NCBI GenBank assembly: GCA_030151165.1
Contig: JASLEM010000056.1
Location: forward strand, 1 to 27,772
Reading direction: 5' to 3'
DNA length: 27,772 nucleotides
Source of the DNA: Burkholderiaceae bacterium
Lineage (GTDB): Bacteria > Pseudomonadota > Gammaproteobacteria > Burkholderiales > Burkholderiaceae
Below, one piece after another: positions 1 to 8,383 of the stretch (position 1 is the first letter of the stretch; every line of letters begins with the position of its first letter). Below the pieces are notes generated by a model that did no database searches, was not told the DNA's origin, and saw only the letters and a program-made list of their open reading frames with translations. A program made the position numbers and the translations under genes.

Positions 1-384
1 TCGGGCGGCCAGCGCCAGCGCATCGCGATCGCGCGCGTGATGCTCAAGGACGCGCCCATCCTGCTGCTCGACGAGGCCACCAGCGCGCTCGACTCCGAGG
101 TCGAGGCCGCGATCCAGGCCAGCCTCTACGCGCTGATGGAAGGCAAGACCGTGATCGCGATCGCGCACCGCCTGTCCACCATCGCCGCGATGGACCGCCT
201 CGTCGTCCTCGACAAGGGCCGCATCGTCGAGGAAGGCGACCACCGCAGCCTGCTCGCCCAGGGCGGCCTCTACGCGCGCCTGTGGGCGCACCAGAGCGGC
301 GGCTTCCTCGGCGAGGAGACCGACGAGGACGCCTCGCCGAAGCGGGCGGATGTGTTGGTCGAGGAGCCGGAAGAGGCGGAGTGA
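1..384 (+). CDS. ABC transporter, C-terminal part of ATP-binding domain (5' end outside window)
   Basis: The reading frame is open from base 1, so this is the 3' part of a longer gene. It begins at the ABC signature motif SGGQRQR and continues through Walker B ([12 protein letters not shown]), the D-loop and the H-loop (AHRLST). The ending, with EEGDH then [12 protein letters not shown], is typical of half-size exporters with a fused membrane domain (MsbA/multidrug type), so a permease domain probably lies upstream. ATP hydrolysis at the inner membrane drives export; the substrate cannot be told from this fragment. The last 25 or so residues form an acidic tail rich in Glu and Asp. The stop lies 7 bp from the stop of the convergent HEAT-repeat gene. 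The family is secure, the substrate unknown. Confidence 0.93.
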   Translation, partial: SGGQRQRIAIARVMLKDAPILLLDEATSALDSEVEAAIQASLYALMEGKTVIAIAHRLSTIAAMDRLVVLDKGRIVEEGDHRSLLAQGGLYARLWAHQSGGFLGEETDEDASPKRADVLVEEPEEAE

Positions 385-391
385 CGCCCCG

Positions 392-1255
392 TCAGGGCGC
401 CGCGCGGTCGCCGGCCGGGGTGCATGCGGCGATGGCGTCCTCCAGGCGGTTCAGCCAATAGGCGTCGACATCGTTGTCTGCGTCGACGACGGCGCGGATG
501 CGAAGCAGGGCGTCGAGCAGCGACGGGCTGGCCAGGGTTTCAGCCGCCATGAGCGAGTAGACCTGCGCATCGGGCTTGAGCGCGCGCATCAACGTGTCGA
601 CCACGCGAGCGTCCTGGCGCTTCGCAAGGCCGACCAAGGCCTCGCCGCGCACGTCCTCGTCAGCGTCGGCCAGGTTGTGCCAGAGCATCTCGCGGATCGC
701 GTCGGAGTCGGCATTCGACTGCTCGCCGATGCCGAACGTGGCCCAGTCGCGCACCGCGGCGCTGTCGTCGGTGGCCAGGCGCAGCAGCGTATCGATCGCC
801 TCGCCCTGCGGATACCCTCCGCCCAGTGCGATGGCGACGCTCCATCGCATCTCGGCGTTCGCGTGCCGCGACAGCCGGATCAACTCCGGCAAGGCTCGAT
901 CGAACGGCCGATGTCCGGCGCCCGAGACGGCTGCGCGCACGACCGCCTCGTGCGGATCGTGCAGTGCGTCGAACAGCAGCGCCCGGGTTTCGTCGATGGC
1001 GTACTCGGAGCTGTCGCACAGGTCGCGACCGTGTCTCTGTCGAAGTTGCGCGGCGATGCGGCAACCCAGCTCCCGGCGTCGCCAACTGCCGCTGCGGCAC
1101 AGCGCTCGGGCGATCGCCAATGTTTGCGGGTTGCCGCGGAACTGCAGTGCCGTGATCGCCCGCCAAGCCTTGTCGGTGTCGCCATGGCGCAGCGCCGTGC
1201 GAACCAGCCTCTGCAGCGGCGCGTTGCGCTCTCGATGGCGTGCGATGCGTCTCAT
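392..1255 (-). CDS. HEAT-repeat domain protein
   Basis: This is a 287-residue protein made largely of helical repeats of about 30 residues. Typical HEAT/PBS-lyase elements are visible, such as DPHEAVVRAAVSGAG, NAEMRWSVAIALGGG, DSAAVRDWATFGIGE and DEDVRGEALVGLAK. Each has the conserved Asp, Val-Arg and Ala pattern of a HEAT helix pair. There is no signal peptide or membrane segment, so it is probably cytoplasmic. HEAT scaffolds usually bind proteins, and no catalytic motif was seen. I chose the ATG at 1255 because the frame upstream lies antisense to the efflux gene and has no repeat character; the ribosome site is weak. It sits 44 bp downstream of the efflux gene on the same strand and may share its transcript. 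The function is unknown. Confidence 0.85.
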   Translation of the reverse strand: MRRIARHRERNAPLQRLVRTALRHGDTDKAWRAITALQFRGNPQTLAIARALCRSGSWRRRELGCRIAAQLRQRHGRDLCDSSEYAIDETRALLFDALHDPHEAVVRAAVSGAGHRPFDRALPELIRLSRHANAEMRWSVAIALGGGYPQGEAIDTLLRLATDDSAAVRDWATFGIGEQSNADSDAIREMLWHNLADADEDVRGEALVGLAKRQDARVVDTLMRALKPDAQVYSLMAAETLASPSLLDALLRIRAVVDADNDVDAYWLNRLEDAIAACTPAGDRAAP

Positions 1256-1299
1256 GACGCCACATTGTCCAGGATTGCGCTGGCGTCGCGCCGACGCCG

Positions 1300-2682
1300 C
1301 TAACGGTCGGCGCTGACGCCCTTGAGCCGCGCCGCCACGATCGCCGCCAGCGCCAGCGCCCCCATCGAGGCGACGCATGCGATGCGCAGCCCGCCGACGA
1401 TGTCGTGCGAGCCGCCGGCCACGAGCGCGCCGAAGATCGCGACGCCCGCGGCGCCGGCGGATTGGCGGGCGGTGTTGAGGATGGCGGCGGCGAGCGCGGA
1501 GCGGCGCTTGTCGACGGCGGCGAGCACGGTCGTCGTCATCGCGGGCACGGCCAGGCCCATGCCGGTCGGGATCAGCAGGAAGCCGATGGCGAGGACGGCG
1601 TAGCTCGAGGTCGGCGCGGCGAGCGCCAGCACGCCGAAGCCGACGAGGTCGATCAGCGCGCCCGCGATCATCGGCTTGCGCGTGCCGAAGCGCGCGACGA
1701 CGCGGCCGCTCGTCACGTTCGACAGGAAGAAGCCGGCGGTCAGCGGCAGGAAGGCGAGGCCGGCCTGCATCGGGCTGTAGTGGCGCGTGGTCTGCAGGAA
1801 CAGCGCGATGACGAAGATCGCGCCGTAGTACGTGCCGTTGACGACCATGCCGAAGAAGGTCGCGCCGCGGAAGTCGCGCAGCGCGAACAGGTCGGGTGCG
1901 ATGACCGGGCTCGCGGCGCGCTTCTCGACGACCCACAGCGCGAGCCCGAGCACGGCCGTCGCCGCCCACAACCCGCCGGCGAGCGCGAACGAGCCGCCGC
2001 TCGCGCGGGACTCGATGAGCGAGCCGACCAGCGCCGCCAGCGTCAGCGTGGCGAGTGCCTGGCCGGCGATGTCGGCGGGCGCGTCGTGGGCGTGGCGGGG
2101 CGTGTCGACGAGGCGCGTCGAGAGCCACAGCCCCAGCGCGCACAGCGGCACGTTGACCCAGAAGATGGCGCGCCAGCCGACACTCGCGACGAGCAGGCCG
2201 CCCAGCACCGGCCCCAGCGCGATCGAGATCGAGCCCGCGGCCGTCCAGTAGCCGATGCCGCGCGCGCGATCCTTCGGGTCGGCCAGCGCGTGGTTGAGCA
2301 GCGCGAGCGAGTTCGGCAGCATGATCGCCGCGCCCAGGCCCTGCAGCACGCGCGCGGCGTCGAGCGCGCCGATGCCCGGCGCCGCCGCGCAGCCGATCGA
2401 CGCGAGCGCGAAGATCGCCATGCCCCACTGGAACGCGCGCTGCGCGCCGAAGCGGTCGCCGAGCGCGCCGGCCGACAGCATGCAGGCCGCGAACGACACG
2501 GCGTACGCGTCGACGACCCACTGCAGGCCCGCGACGTCGGCCCGCAGCTCGCGCCCCATCGCGGGCAGCGCGACGTTGACGATCGTGACGTCGAGCTGGC
2601 CGACGACGAAAGCCATGCAGGTCGCGAGGATGACGAGCGCGAAGGACGGCGCGTGGCCGGGTGGGTCGAGGCGGGAGTTCAT
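1300..2682 (-). CDS. MFS drug-efflux transporter, DHA2 (EmrB/QacA-like) family
   Basis: This 460-residue integral membrane protein is of the size expected for a 14-helix DHA2 permease, a proton-driven exporter of drugs and toxic compounds across the inner membrane. The first helix carries the DHA2 motif LDVTIVNVALP (about residues 30-40). The loop after helix 2 has GDRFGAQRAF, the MFS motif A (GxxxDRxGxR/K) in altered form. The antiporter motif C is visible as GPVLGGLL near residue 157. The second half repeats the hydrophobic pattern and includes SGRVVARFGTRK, a second motif-A-like loop. No membrane-fusion partner (EmrA type) lies beside it, so it may act alone. It lies 62 bp downstream of nudK, with a long hairpin in the gap. 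The specific substrate cannot be assigned. Confidence 0.93.
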   Translation of the reverse strand: MNSRLDPPGHAPSFALVILATCMAFVVGQLDVTIVNVALPAMGRELRADVAGLQWVVDAYAVSFAACMLSAGALGDRFGAQRAFQWGMAIFALASIGCAAAPGIGALDAARVLQGLGAAIMLPNSLALLNHALADPKDRARGIGYWTAAGSISIALGPVLGGLLVASVGWRAIFWVNVPLCALGLWLSTRLVDTPRHAHDAPADIAGQALATLTLAALVGSLIESRASGGSFALAGGLWAATAVLGLALWVVEKRAASPVIAPDLFALRDFRGATFFGMVVNGTYYGAIFVIALFLQTTRHYSPMQAGLAFLPLTAGFFLSNVTSGRVVARFGTRKPMIAGALIDLVGFGVLALAAPTSSYAVLAIGFLLIPTGMGLAVPAMTTTVLAAVDKRRSALAAAILNTARQSAGAAGVAIFGALVAGGSHDIVGGLRIACVASMGALALAAIVAARLKGVSADR

Positions 2683-2703
2683 CGGGCCATGCTAGCCGCG
2701 CGA

Positions 2704-2743
2704 CGCGGTCGACGCTTCGGCCGGCGACGAAGCGTCGGCCGCG
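2704..2743. repeat. 16-bp near-perfect inverted repeat between nudK and the efflux gene
   Basis: The arms 2704-2719 and 2728-2743 are complementary at 15 of 16 positions, with a G-T wobble at the odd position, around an 8-base loop. The structure ends one base from the nudK stop. There is no T-run after it, so a classic terminator is unlikely. It could slow transcription or protect the nudK mRNA end before the efflux gene. Confidence 0.6.
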
Positions 2744-2744
2744 A

Positions 2745-3365
2745 CTAGAGTTTGGCCAGCCCGGTCAGCGCGGCGTGCTGCAGCAGCATGATGGTCTTGC
2801 CGTCCTCGATCTCGCCGCGTGCGATCTTCGCCATCGCATCGGCCAGCGGGAGCTCGATCACCTCGATGTCCTCGCCCTCGGCCACGTCGCCGCCGCCGTG
2901 GCCGAGGCGGTCGGCGTCGTCGTAGGCGGCCACGAAGAAGTGCAGCTTCTCGGTGACCGAGCCCGGGCTCATGTAGGCCTCGAAGACCTTGCGCGGCGCG
3001 GTCACCGCGTAGCCCGTTTCCTCGGCGACCTCGCGCCGGATCGCGGACTCGGCGTCGTCGCCGTCCAGCAGTCCGGCGCAGGCCTCGACCAGCAGGCCGT
3101 CCGCGCAGCCGTTGACGTAGGCGGGGAAGCGGAACTGGCGCGTCAGGATCACGGTGCCGCGCTCGGCGTTGAACAGCAGCAGCACCGCGCCGTTGCCGCG
3201 GTCGTAGGTCTCGCGGCTGATCCGCTGCACGCGGCCGTCGCGGCGCGCGATCTCGAAGGTCGTCTTCTTCAGCACGAACCAGTCGTCGGCCAGCACGCGT
3301 TCCTCGAGGATGCGCACGCGGTCGTCGGAGCGCGGCGGCGTCTTGTTCGCGTGCGGGAATGTCAT
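2745..3365 (-). CDS. nudK: GDP-mannose pyrophosphatase NudK-type Nudix hydrolase
   Basis: The protein has 206 residues; E. coli NudK, a close relative in layout, has about 190. NudK enzymes split GDP-mannose and related nucleotide sugars to GMP and sugar phosphate in the cytoplasm. The Nudix box runs from AGLLDGDD to REVAEETGY; the first conserved Glu is Asp, as I recall for E. coli NudK. Other NudK marks are YDRGNGAV, LTRQFRFPAYVNG, FEAYMSPGSVTEKLHFF, a Gly-rich loop with EDIEV, and the ending EDGKTIMLLQ. The ATG at 3365 was preferred to the in-frame start at 3422 because the extra residues have no family likeness and would overlap the DeoR promoter. It is divergent from the DeoR regulator, which may control it. 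Confidence 0.9.
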   Translation of the reverse strand: MTFPHANKTPPRSDDRVRILEERVLADDWFVLKKTTFEIARRDGRVQRISRETYDRGNGAVLLLFNAERGTVILTRQFRFPAYVNGCADGLLVEACAGLLDGDDAESAIRREVAEETGYAVTAPRKVFEAYMSPGSVTEKLHFFVAAYDDADRLGHGGGDVAEGEDIEVIELPLADAMAKIARGEIEDGKTIMLLQHAALTGLAKL

Positions 3366-3380
3366 GGCATGATCGGGTAG

Positions 3381-3400
3381 TTTCGTGCAGTATCGTGCAA
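3381..3400. promoter_or_regulatory. Tandem 10-bp repeat, candidate DeoR operator
   Basis: TTTCGTGCAG is followed directly by TATCGTGCAA, sharing TCGTGCA at exactly one helical turn. It lies in the 68-bp gap between the divergent nudK and DeoR starts. DeoR-family repressors often bind TTCG-rich direct repeats, so autoregulation and control of nudK are plausible. Only the repeat is seen; binding is inferred. Confidence 0.45.
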
Positions 3401-3433
3401 ACCAATTTCCGACGCAATCCACCCTCCGGCCGC

Positions 3434-4192
3434 ATGCTCACCACCCAACGCAAGAAGATCCTCCTGGCGCGGCTCGCCGCCGAAGGCCAGCTCGTCGCGA
3501 AGGATCTCGCGCACGAGTTCGGCACCTCGGAGGACACGATCCGGCGCGACCTGCGCGAGCTCGCGGCCGAGGGCAAGCTGCAGCGCGTGCACGGCGGCGC
3601 GCTGCCCGCGTCGCCGGCGCTCGGCGACCTGCAGGCGCGCGGCGCGGTGTCGACGCAGGACAAGCTCGCGCTCGGCCGCTTCGGCGCGCGGCTGATCCAG
3701 CCCGGGCAGGTCGTGATCCTCGACGGCGGCACGACGGCGCTGCAGGTCGCGCGCGCGCTGCCCGCCGGCCTGCGCGCCACGATCGTCACGCACAGCCCGA
3801 CCGTCGCGGTCGAACTCGCCGCGCACGCGGGCATCGAGATCATCGTGCTCGGCGGACGGCTGTTCCGTCACTCGATGGTGCACGTCGGCGCGAGCGTGAT
3901 CGACGCCGCATCCCGCCTGCGCGCCGACCTGTTCTTCCTCGGCGCGACCGGCGTGCATCCCGACGAGGGCTGCACGACCGGCGATGCCGAGGAGGCCGCC
4001 GTCAAGCGCGCGCTGCACGAGCGCGCGGCCGAGACCATCGTGCTCGCGTCGGCCGAGAAGCTGATGTGCGCGTCCGCGTTCGCGATCGCGCCGCTCGCGG
4101 CGATCGGCCTGCTGGCCGTCCCGCGCGCGACGCCCGAGCGCGTCACGCGCGCGCTGCGCGCGGGCGGCGTGTCGGTGAAGCGCGTGGGCTGA
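3434..4192 (+). CDS. DeoR/GlpR-family transcriptional regulator
   Basis: The 252-residue length is normal for the family. The N-terminal winged helix-turn-helix (about residues 1-57) shows the DeoR signature: RKKILLARLAAEG, then LAHEFGTSEDTIRRDLRELA and LQRVHGGAL. The C-terminal sensor domain has DGGTTALQVARALP and further on IVLGGRLFR, features of the sugar-phosphate-binding DeoRC fold. Members are usually repressors of sugar catabolism genes that release DNA on binding a phosphorylated sugar. The ATG at 3434 gives the usual DeoR N terminus (MLTTQRKK); the frame is open upstream but those residues are not family-like. It diverges from nudK and converges, 6 bp apart, with the GMC gene. No sugar transport or catabolic operon is visible nearby, so the ligand is unknown. 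Confidence 0.92.
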   Translation: MLTTQRKKILLARLAAEGQLVAKDLAHEFGTSEDTIRRDLRELAAEGKLQRVHGGALPASPALGDLQARGAVSTQDKLALGRFGARLIQPGQVVILDGGTTALQVARALPAGLRATIVTHSPTVAVELAAHAGIEIIVLGGRLFRHSMVHVGASVIDAASRLRADLFFLGATGVHPDEGCTTGDAEEAAVKRALHERAAETIVLASAEKLMCASAFAIAPLAAIGLLAVPRATPERVTRALRAGGVSVKRVG

Positions 4193-4198
4193 ACGCCG

Positions 4199-5860
4199 TC
4201 AGGCCGCGATCGGCTGCACGTTCGACGACGCGACCGCGCGCACGGCCGGCGCGCCGTCCGTGCCGGCCTGGCGCGCGGCCTTGATCATGTCGGCGGCCTT
4301 CTCGGCCACCATGATCACCGGCGCGTTCGTGTTGCCGCCGACCACGCGCGGCATGATCGACGCGTCGACCACGCGCAGGCCCTCGAGGCCGTGCACGCGC
4401 AGGTCGGCGCCGACGACGTCCATCGCGCCCGGGCCCATGCGGCAGGTGCCGACCGGGTGGTAGATCGTGTCGCCGTACGCGCGGATGAACTGCTCGATCT
4501 CGGCGTCGGTCGTCGCATGGGCCGAACGCGCGAGCTCCTTGCCGCCCAAGCGCGCGAGCGCGGGCTGGCCCATGATCTCGCGCATCCGGCGAAAGCCCCG
4601 GATCATGCGCAGCATGTCGTCCGGATGGTCGAAGAAGTTCGGGTCGATGCGCGGCGCGGCGAGCGGGTCGCGGCTCGCGAGCGTGACGCTGCCGCGGCTG
4701 AGCGGCCTCAGCAGGCACACGTGCGACGAGTAGCCGTGGCCCAGCACCGTCTTGCGCCCGTGGTCGATCAGCTTGCCGACGACGAAGTGCAGCTGCAGGT
4801 CGGGGATCTCCTCCGACGCCTGGCTCTTGATGAAGCCGCCGGCCTCGGCGAAGTTGGTCGTCAGCAGGCCGCTGCGCTTGTGGCGCCATTCGCCGATCGC
4901 CTTCGTGATGCGTGCGATGCCGCCGAACGAGACGCCGAAGGTGTCGACGAGCCTGGGCGCATCGACGACCTGCACGACGTCGACGTGATCGTGGAAGTTG
5001 CGGCCGACGCCGGGCAGCTCGTGCACGACGCCGATGCCGAACTTCGCGAGCTCGTCCACGGGGCCGACGCCCGACAGCATCAGCAGCTGCGGCGTCTGCA
5101 GCGCGCCCGCGGCCATCAGCACCTCGCGGTTCGCGCCGATCTGCTGCAACTGGCCGTCGCGCACGAACTCGATGCCCGTCGCACGCTTGCCCTCGAACAG
5201 CACGCGCGTGGTGTGCGCGCCGGTGAAGACGGTCAGGTTCCTGCGGCCGAGGTTGGGCGTGAGATACGCCTTGGCCGCGCTGAATCGTTCGCCGTTCTTG
5301 TGCGTGACCTGGTACGGGCCGATGCCCTCCTGGTCGGCGCCGTTGAAGTCGTGGTTGACCGGGTAGCCGGCTTCGCGGCCGGCGTCGATGAAGGCCTGCA
5401 GGTGCTTGTTGGGGCTGCGCAGGTCCATCACGTTGAGCGGGCCGCCGGTGCCGTGGAACTCGTCGGCGAGGCGCTCGTTGTGCTCGGCGCGGCGGAAGTA
5501 GGGCAGCACCTCGTCGTACGACCAGCCCGGGTTGCCGACGGCTGCCCAGTGGTCGTAGTCGGCCTTGTGGCCGCGGATGTAGACCATCGCGTTGACCGAG
5601 CTCGACCCGCCCAGCACCTTGCCGCGCGGCGACCAGCCGACACGGCCGTTCAGGCCCTTCTGCGGCACGGTGTTGAAGTTCCAGTTCGCGGCGCCGGTGC
5701 GCGCGAGCAGCGCGAGGCCCGCGGGGCAGTGGATCAGCACGCTCTTGTCCGCCGGACCGGCCTCGACCAGCGCGACGGAGACGTCGGCGTCCTCGCTCAG
5801 CCGCGCGGCCAGCACGCAACCGCCCGAGCCGCCGCCCACCACGATGTAGTCGAAATTCAT
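4199..5860 (-). CDS. GMC-family FAD-dependent alcohol dehydrogenase (AlkJ/choline dehydrogenase-like)
   Basis: At 553 residues it has the normal length of AlkJ and BetA enzymes. The N-terminal FAD-binding motif is DYIVVGGGSGGCVLAARLSE. The GMC signature around GKVLGGSSSVNAMVYIRGH follows near residue 80. The active-site region holds IYHPVGTCRMGPG, whose His is the expected catalytic base, and the C-terminal NTNAPVIMVAEKAADMI is characteristic. Such enzymes oxidise primary alcohols to aldehydes with FAD and pass electrons to the quinone pool. The ATG at 5860 follows a purine-rich ribosome site (AAGAGAC). The alkB gene lies 55 bp upstream on the same strand, so oxidation of the alkanol made by AlkB is the likely job. 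Choline dehydrogenase is less likely because no betaine aldehyde dehydrogenase or choline transporter is nearby. Confidence 0.9.
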   Translation of the reverse strand: MNFDYIVVGGGSGGCVLAARLSEDADVSVALVEAGPADKSVLIHCPAGLALLARTGAANWNFNTVPQKGLNGRVGWSPRGKVLGGSSSVNAMVYIRGHKADYDHWAAVGNPGWSYDEVLPYFRRAEHNERLADEFHGTGGPLNVMDLRSPNKHLQAFIDAGREAGYPVNHDFNGADQEGIGPYQVTHKNGERFSAAKAYLTPNLGRRNLTVFTGAHTTRVLFEGKRATGIEFVRDGQLQQIGANREVLMAAGALQTPQLLMLSGVGPVDELAKFGIGVVHELPGVGRNFHDHVDVVQVVDAPRLVDTFGVSFGGIARITKAIGEWRHKRSGLLTTNFAEAGGFIKSQASEEIPDLQLHFVVGKLIDHGRKTVLGHGYSSHVCLLRPLSRGSVTLASRDPLAAPRIDPNFFDHPDDMLRMIRGFRRMREIMGQPALARLGGKELARSAHATTDAEIEQFIRAYGDTIYHPVGTCRMGPGAMDVVGADLRVHGLEGLRVVDASIMPRVVGGNTNAPVIMVAEKAADMIKAARQAGTDGAPAVRAVASSNVQPIAA

Positions 5861-5915
5861 GCGGGTCTCTTTCTTCGTTGTGTCTTGGGTCATCAGGTCG
5901 GTCTTCGGTGCGGGA

Positions 5916-7091
5916 TCAGGAAGCGGGGTCGACGAGCCCGTGCCGCCGCATCAGGGCGTCGCGGCGGCCAGGGGCGAAGTTGATCCGCGATGGATCGGAG
6001 TGGACCGCCGCGACGAGGCGCGCGTCCATCAGGGCGAACCAGAGCGGCGGGAGGTAGGCGATGGTGAACATGCCGAAGTAGCCGTTGGGCAGCTGCGGCA
6101 GGTCGTCGAAGTGGCGCAGCGACTGGTAGCGGCGCATCGGGTGCGCGTGGTGGTCGGAGTGGCGTTGCAGGTGGAACACGGCCCAGTTCGAGAACAGGTG
6201 GTTGCTGTTCCACGAGTGGTGCGGCGCGCAGCGTTCGGGGCGGCCGTCCGCGCCGGTGCGGCGCAGCAGGCCGTAGTGCTCGATGTAGTTGGCGGTGGTG
6301 AGCTGGAAGTTGGCCCACAGCGACGCGAGCACGAGGAACACGAGCACCTGCGGGCCGAGCCACAGGCACAGCGACGTCCACAGCGCCACCGTGATCAGCG
6401 CCGGTTGCAGCAGCTCGTTGTGCAGCGACCAGAACGGCAGCCCGTCGACCTTCATGCGCGCGCGCTCGAGCTGCCACGCGCGCACGAACGCGCCGGGCAT
6501 CTCGCGCAGCACGAAGCGCCAGATCGACTCGCCCATGCGCGACGACGCCGGGTCGGCGGCGGTCGCGACGTCGCGGTGATGGCCGCGGTTGTGCTCGATC
6601 GTGAAGTGGCCGTAGAACGTCGGCGCGAGCACGATCTTCGCGAGCCAGCGTTCGAGCCCGGGCCGCTTGTGGCCCAGCTCGTGGCCGAGGTTGATGCAGA
6701 AGCCGCCGACCATGCCCGTCGTCATCACGATCGCGAGCTGGCCGGCCCACGTCAGCGGCGTGCGCATGCAGAACCACGCACCGTAGACGAACGCGCCCCA
6801 CAGCAGCGGCACCAGGGCGTACGTGACGCGCCGGTAGAACGGGTCGGCCTCCAGCGCGGGCACGGCGTCCTCGGGCGGGTTGCTCGTGTCGGCGCCGAGC
6901 GCGAGGTCGATCAGCGGCGCGACGCAGTACACGAAGATCACCGGCAGCCACAGCATCAGCGTGCGCGGCCATTCGAGGTACAGCACCGGCCCGAGCCCGA
7001 CCAGCGCCGGCACGAGCAGCGACAGCACCCACGCGAAGCGCTTGCGGTCGCGGTACGGCACGGCGGGATCGGGAGCGGCGAGCAAGGTCAT
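5916..7091 (-). CDS. alkB: Alkane 1-monooxygenase (membrane di-iron hydroxylase)
   Basis: This 391-residue membrane protein carries all AlkB histidine boxes. They are HELGHK (137-142), EHNRGHHRDVATAADPASS (166-184), NYIEHYGL (268-275) and LQRHSDHHA (308-316). These ligate the di-iron centre that inserts oxygen at the terminal carbon of an n-alkane, with electrons from rubredoxin and rubredoxin reductase. Several hydrophobic segments (about 20-40, 45-62, 93-108, 115-135 and 235-262) match the six-helix topology. No rubredoxin domain is fused at the C terminus and no rubredoxin gene is in the window, so the electron donor must be encoded elsewhere. AGGA precedes the ATG at good spacing. It is likely co-transcribed with the GMC dehydrogenase and controlled by the divergent AraC protein. 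Confidence 0.96.
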   Translation of the reverse strand: MTLLAAPDPAVPYRDRKRFAWVLSLLVPALVGLGPVLYLEWPRTLMLWLPVIFVYCVAPLIDLALGADTSNPPEDAVPALEADPFYRRVTYALVPLLWGAFVYGAWFCMRTPLTWAGQLAIVMTTGMVGGFCINLGHELGHKRPGLERWLAKIVLAPTFYGHFTIEHNRGHHRDVATAADPASSRMGESIWRFVLREMPGAFVRAWQLERARMKVDGLPFWSLHNELLQPALITVALWTSLCLWLGPQVLVFLVLASLWANFQLTTANYIEHYGLLRRTGADGRPERCAPHHSWNSNHLFSNWAVFHLQRHSDHHAHPMRRYQSLRHFDDLPQLPNGYFGMFTIAYLPPLWFALMDARLVAAVHSDPSRINFAPGRRDALMRRHGLVDPAS

Positions 7092-7276
7092 GGCGGAATC
7101 CTGGTGGCGACGGGCGTGTTGGAAGGGATCGCGCTGCAGGGCGTGCGGCGAGTGTGGGCGCGCCGCCGGGGCGCAGACACCGATGCAACTGCCAATGAGT
7201 CGTCATAAAGTGACAGCTCCCTCTACAAAAGCCCCAAACAAGGGAAGACACTGAGGCCCCTGCACCACCGCAATCC
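7092..7276. promoter_or_regulatory. Divergent promoter region alkB / AraC regulator
   Basis: This 185-bp gap holds the start regions of both divergent genes. The part nearest the regulator (about 7190-7250) is markedly more AT-rich than the surroundings and is the likely site of both promoters. It contains GTCA-N5-TGAC (read on the minus strand near 7203-7215), a short inverted repeat. No convincing -35/-10 pair could be fixed by eye. Confidence 0.4.
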
Positions 7277-8347
7277 ATGCCGCGCACCCTCAACGCTCAT
7301 TCGGCCCCGCCGCCGCTGCCCCAGCCCGCCTCGCTCGTGCCGCCGATCTACGCGCGGCTGCTGCGCATGCTGCTGCAGCACGCGGAGGTCGACGGCGACC
7401 GCGTGCTGGCCGCGGCGGGGCTCGACTGGCAGACGCTCGTCACCGATGACCGCCGCCTCGGCCGCGACACCATCGTCGCGCTCGCCGAAGGCGCGATGGC
7501 GGCCACGCGTCGGCCGTGGCTGGGGCTGGACCTCGGCGGCGGCGCGCCGATCTCGTCGCACGGCGCGCTCGGCTACGCCGCGGTCACGAGCCGCGACCTG
7601 CGCGAGGCGATGCAGTCGATCGCGCGCTACGGCACGATCCGCAACGACGCGATGGCCTGGGCCTGCGTCGACACCCCTGCCGGCATGACGATGGTCGCCA
7701 CCGAACGTACCGATCTCGGCCGCGTGCGCGGCTTCGTGATCGACACCGTGCTCGGCGCCGTGCTGCGCATGGTCGAGACCGCCGTTGGCCAGGTGCCGCG
7801 CGGGCTGCGCGTCGACCTGCCGCTGCCGACGCCGCCGTGGCGCGACCAGTACCTGCGCTTCGGCCTCGCCGATGTCCGCTTCGAGCAGCCGGCGTTCGCG
7901 TTCCACGTCGACGCGCGCGACCTCGCGCTGCCGTGCCTCGGCGCCGACGCCAAGGCGCACGCGGGCGCGTGCCGCGAGTGCGAGGAAGCGCTGGCCGAGG
8001 TCGCGGGCGCCAGCATGGCGCAGCGCGTGGCCGGGCTGCTCGCGAGCGTCGACGGCGGCGCGGGCCTGATCCGCTATCCGCGCATGGCCGAGATCGCCGC
8101 CCGCTGCGGCATCTCGCCGCGCACGCTGATCCGCCGCCTGCACGACGACGGCGCCACCTACCAGGGCCTGCTCGACGCCGCCCGCCAGCAGCGCGCGCTG
8201 TGGTTGCTGCGGCATACCGCGGCGCCGGTGGAGGAGATCGCGGCACGGCTGGGCTACGTCGACACCTCCAACTTCAGCCGCACCGTGCGGCGCTGGTTCG
8301 GCGCGACGCCGCGCGAGCTGCGGGAGGCCGGGCCGGACCCGGCCTGA
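7277..8347 (+). CDS. AraC/XylS-family transcriptional regulator (OruR/ArgR-like, Arabinose_bd domain)
   Basis: The 356-residue protein has the two-part layout of this subfamily. An N-terminal ligand domain spans about residues 25-215, with the family pattern GALGYAAVTSRDLREAMQSIARYG near residue 95. A C-terminal double helix-turn-helix spans about 255-345, visible as PRMAEIAARCGISPRTLIRRL and EEIAARLGYVDTSNFSRTVRRWFGATPRELR. The second stretch is the classic AraC signature. The protein probably binds direct repeats upstream of the divergent alkB and activates it when an alkane or its oxidation product is present. AraC-type regulators beside alkB are known in Burkholderia-type bacteria. The effector and the direction of control are inferred from position only. 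Confidence 0.92.
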   Translation: MPRTLNAHSAPPPLPQPASLVPPIYARLLRMLLQHAEVDGDRVLAAAGLDWQTLVTDDRRLGRDTIVALAEGAMAATRRPWLGLDLGGGAPISSHGALGYAAVTSRDLREAMQSIARYGTIRNDAMAWACVDTPAGMTMVATERTDLGRVRGFVIDTVLGAVLRMVETAVGQVPRGLRVDLPLPTPPWRDQYLRFGLADVRFEQPAFAFHVDARDLALPCLGADAKAHAGACRECEEALAEVAGASMAQRVAGLLASVDGGAGLIRYPRMAEIAARCGISPRTLIRRLHDDGATYQGLLDAARQQRALWLLRHTAAPVEEIAARLGYVDTSNFSRTVRRWFGATPRELREAGPDPA

Positions 8348-8383
8348 GTGCAGCGGATTCGGCGCGGCGCGGGCCCTGCGTGC

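Noticed and set aside
4199..5860. Choline dehydrogenase (betA)
   Set aside because: The family is shared, but no betaine aldehyde dehydrogenase, BetI or choline transporter is nearby, while alkB is directly upstream.
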